The notes beneath the pieces are model-generated. The model did not search any database. It was not told where the DNA came from and was given only the letters and a program-made list of their open reading frames with translations. Made by a program: the position numbers and the translations under genes. Below, one piece after another: positions 61,469 through 64,000 of a stretch of DNA of 64,000 nt. The stretch is taken from the NCBI RefSeq assembly GCF_019423705.1, contig NZ_JAHZAX010000008.1:62001-126000 (forward strand), in the 5' to 3' direction. This DNA comes from Ruminococcus sp. (GTDB lineage Bacteria; Bacillota; Clostridia; Oscillospirales; Ruminococcaceae). How positions within the stretch are numbered: position 1 is the stretch's first letter; the number at the start of each line of letters is the position of its first letter.

Positions 61469-62403
61469 TGTGCAGTTTACTCGAACGAAGGACTCAGCAC
61501 CGAGAGAATATGCAGGCTGAGTCAGATAATATCAATCCTCAGCTTTCAGCCGAATACCTAAATCAATGGAATGGCACTACTCAAAGGATCGTGAACATTG
61601 ATATAACAAAAATTCAGCCATACACAACACCTGACGGCAAAGAACAGCCCTACAAAATCAAACAGGATAAGATTGAAAGACTTTCTATCTCAATAAACGA
61701 TCTGGGCATCCTTCAGCCGATCATCGTCCGAAAAAAGAATAATGATTATGAAATACTTGCTGGACATCACAGGTATTATGCAGCCAAGATGTGCGGCCTT
61801 ACAACTATACCTTGTCAGATCAAAGATAATATAGATGACTTTACGGCGTATATGGTAGTTGCCGAATCAAATACACGAACTGATGAAGTGCTGCCAAGTG
61901 AAAATGCGCAGATTTTCAAAACGTATATGGATAAGCGTGGCAGCGAAAATGAAGCAGCCACGCTCAATGAAATATCCGACAAATTCGGAGTATCATCTAC
62001 AACTGTATATCGGTATGTTCATCTGCTGAAACTTAATCCAAAGCTCATTCCTATGGTAGACAGCAAGATCATTCCTTTCGGAAGATTTGAAATGCTTATC
62101 GCTCATCTTACCGATGAAGCACAAGTAGCTCTTGCAGACTATATCGAAATGTATGATGTACACAGTTTCTCAGGTAGAAATATCGCTGATCTTTGCGCCT
62201 ATTTTGATAAGCACGGGGCTGTTAGTATTGCAGAAATATACGAAATTTGCAACAATAACAAGCCGAAGGAAAAGAAACGAGACACATCACAGGGAAATAT
62301 TTATGAAAAGATCTCCGGAATGTTTCCGGCATTGCATAACTTAACGGAAGCAGATATGGATGATTTAATTGTTAAGCTTCTCAGTAGTTACTTTAATAGT
62401 TGA
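61468..62403 (+). CDS. parB: ParB-type partition protein
   Basis: 311 residues from ATG 61468. The N-terminal ParB/Srx domain (about 40-130) has IQPYTTPDGKEQPYKI, LGILQPIIVRKK, YEILAGHHRYYAAKM and VVAESNTRTDEVLPSE. A helix-turn-helix at about 165-190 (NEISDKFGVSSTTVYRYVHL) follows. It would bind a centromere-like site and stimulate ParA. It is translationally coupled to parA. Confidence 0.9.
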   Translation: MCSLLERRTQHRENMQAESDNINPQLSAEYLNQWNGTTQRIVNIDITKIQPYTTPDGKEQPYKIKQDKIERLSISINDLGILQPIIVRKKNNDYEILAGHHRYYAAKMCGLTTIPCQIKDNIDDFTAYMVVAESNTRTDEVLPSENAQIFKTYMDKRGSENEAATLNEISDKFGVSSTTVYRYVHLLKLNPKLIPMVDSKIIPFGRFEMLIAHLTDEAQVALADYIEMYDVHSFSGRNIADLCAYFDKHGAVSIAEIYEICNNNKPKEKKRDTSQGNIYEKISGMFPALHNLTEADMDDLIVKLLSSYFNS

Positions 62404-62426
62404 TAATGATAAAAAAGGAGATTTTA

Positions 62427-63433
62427 ATGACTATGACTAATACAATTAAAGCAAAAGCATATGATAAAGTTAACGCACTTGAATACAGCATAGAATGTTG
62501 CGGATTATCATTTTTATGCATAATTGGCAAACACATCAACGGTGGATTTGTGGCAATCACTAACTGGGGAGTGGCTGCGGAACTGTCAGCATTGAGCTGA
62601 CACCACAAGAGATAAACCACGCATATGATATCAAAGACTATGAATACAAAAAGAATGATATTATTAATGCTATTAACGATGCAGAACGTCTCAGAATCGG
62701 TGAGATCAACTTGTCTAAGGACTTTCTGCAAAATAACGAATGGTTTATCAATGACGTTATGCGTCGGTATGACAAAATGGATGATCATATCGATGACTAC
62801 AATATGGCACTTAAAGACACTTTGTACTTTGCTGACAAAGAATATGTGGACAAACTCCTTGATGAACAGGTCAAAGCAATGAGTCAATCCGAAAAAGATC
62901 AACATATAGAAGCTGCTGAAATGGCTATGGATTATAACAGCACCAATGGTCCAGGAATCTCTGAGATCGACTATCGGCTTTATGAAAAGCTCATTGAAGA
63001 AAGGTCGCAGCTAGAAAGCAACAACATTTCAGAAATGAAAGAGTACATTAATGACATATCAAAAAAATGCCATCAAACAAGCGATAAATGTTATCAGCAA
63101 TCGTACAATGATATTTTCCTTTCGGACAAGCAAGCCGTTCAGGCAATAAAGTTGGGCATTCCAATTGGATATGTTTCAAAATATCCAGATTATCACGGAT
63201 CATTTGCCGGATTATACACATTTAATTACGCAACAGATAAAACTTATGAAACCTGTAAGAAAAATGAATTTCTTGATAAAGGCCCTGTATTCCACTATAC
63301 GCTCGCCAACGATCAGAAGGAGAAACTATTAAGCATAATTGATAAGGCTTTAGGCGAGCCTGAATTTGCTAAAAAGCTTGAAGCACCCAGGAAAAGCAAT
63401 CAAAACAAGCAAAGATACACAGGAAGGAAATAA
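62427..63433 (+). pseudogene. Accessory protein gene with an internal frameshift
   Basis: The first frame starts at ATG 62427 after AAAAAGGAG and runs TMTNTIKAKAYDKVNALEYS to a stop at 62600. The second frame is open well upstream of any good start: it reads GTVSIELTPQEINHAYDIKD from about 62578 to 63433. Together they would make one protein of about 335 residues. A one-base change near 62570-62600 joins them. No family recognised; the second half has helical and Trp/Tyr-rich stretches. A programmed shift is possible but no slippery site is seen. Confidence 0.6.
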
Positions 63434-63436
63434 AAA

Positions 63437-64000
63437 ATGAATGACCGATATTTATCTGATTCGGCTGATAATTTCCAAACAAAGACCAGCAATGAAAGGA
63501 GCATTTCAACATTGAATAATGGCATTTACGAAGTTATCAATGATAACAAGCACAGCTATTTTTACACACATCACGGTGGTAATTGTGTGACAGGAGCTCT
63601 TCGCCTGGATCAGACTCAGAGTTATGCCGAACAGATGAATATCAGCTTGGATCAGGCACTTTCAGAGATCACATATAACAACACATTTAAAGCTGATGCT
63701 AAAGGTGATAACGTCTTTGAGAAAGTTCCTGAAAATGAAGTTTATCTCTACAAAAAAGTATTCAATCAAAGTCCGGAGATAAACGCATACATAACTCTTG
63801 ATCTTGATAATAATGTTTATAGATATCAGGAAAATATCAATAAATTCGGACGCAAGGCAAAAGATTACAAACTCGATCTTAGTGATGTAAAAAGAGCAGC
63901 TAATGAAGCCGTTAAAGAGTGTAACATTAAATACAGTAATACACCATATGAATTCAGCGAGCTTATACAAAGAACAGACAAGAAACTTGATCAACTAAAC
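63437..64000 (+). CDS. Hypothetical protein of the second element (partial)
   Basis: It starts at ATG 63437 after AGGAAGG, three bases past the previous stop, and is open to the end of the window (188 codons visible). It starts NDRYLSDSADNFQTKTSNER with a middle segment GIYEVINDNKHSYFYTHHGG. The composition and the position after parB suit a large accessory or polyvalent protein of an integrative element. No family recognised. Confidence 0.6.
   Translation, partial: MNDRYLSDSADNFQTKTSNERSISTLNNGIYEVINDNKHSYFYTHHGGNCVTGALRLDQTQSYAEQMNISLDQALSEITYNNTFKADAKGDNVFEKVPENEVYLYKKVFNQSPEINAYITLDLDNNVYRYQENINKFGRKAKDYKLDLSDVKRAANEAVKECNIKYSNTPYEFSELIQRTDKKLDQLN

Overview
The window reads as the chromosome of a low-to-medium-GC, Gram-positive gut anaerobe of the Ruminococcaceae, most likely a Ruminococcus-type fibre degrader. 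Supporting signs are the secreted plant-polysaccharide enzymes (GH26 with CBM35, GH16, GH5), Ser/Asp-rich surface proteins with a sortase-like tail, lipoproteins with clear lipoboxes, consensus sigma-A promoters with 17-bp spacing, a TPP riboswitch in front of thiT, a spoVT gene, and TTG/GTG starts behind strong Shine-Dalgarno sites. The species cannot be fixed from sequence reading alone.

Layout. 1-3 kb holds core genes (end of a HAD phosphatase, a WalJ-type hydrolase, rlmH, a candidate 6S-like RNA and a foldase-like lipoprotein). 3-4.4 kb is non-coding, with a MITE-like palindrome and short intergenic repeats. 4.5-11.5 kb holds three cyclic-di-GMP genes: two fuse a LacI-type sugar-sensing domain to GGDEF, and one is an EAL protein with a beta-solenoid-like tail. 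Then follow recQ, a multidomain GH26 mannanase, a small lipoprotein, riboswitch-controlled thiT and a large surface adhesin-like protein. 22.7-29 kb is a beta-glucan locus (esterase-like hydrolase, GH16 lichenase, AraC regulator, solute-binding protein, surface protein, intracellular GH5). Next come an AraC regulator and feoAB.

33.1-40.4 kb is a decayed accessory region: a type III restriction-like island with a 5' truncation, a frameshift and an internal deletion, then a truncated copy of a replication-type ATPase with its structured leader.

The main discovery is at 40.6-57.9 kb. The spoVT sporulation regulator gene is cut in two. Codons 1-33 lie at 40516-40614 and the remaining 144 codons at 57928-58362. 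Between them sits a 17.3-kb element bounded by the shared core GGCGACCC. A large serine recombinase lies at its right end, and its reading frame runs through the attachment core straight into the 3' half of spoVT. Rejoining the flanks gives a normal 177-residue SpoVT. Rejoining the element ends gives a dyad-symmetric attP centred on the dinucleotide GA, as expected for a serine integrase. The arrangement resembles skin-type elements that interrupt sporulation genes. Cargo is an AbiE-like nucleotidyltransferase toxin-antitoxin pair, a SEC-C protein, a tyrosine recombinase beside a type I modification locus in which hsdM appears to sit on an invertible segment, an ABC exporter operon bounded by 24-bp terminal inverted repeats and an 8-bp target duplication, and a RepA-like ATPase. 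Decayed copies of parts of this element lie at 22.2-22.7 and 29.25-29.9 kb.

After spoVT come a secreted leucine-rich-repeat protein and a 3' fragment of tRNA-Trp. The fragment marks the left end of a second integrative element (parA, parB and accessory genes) that runs off the window.
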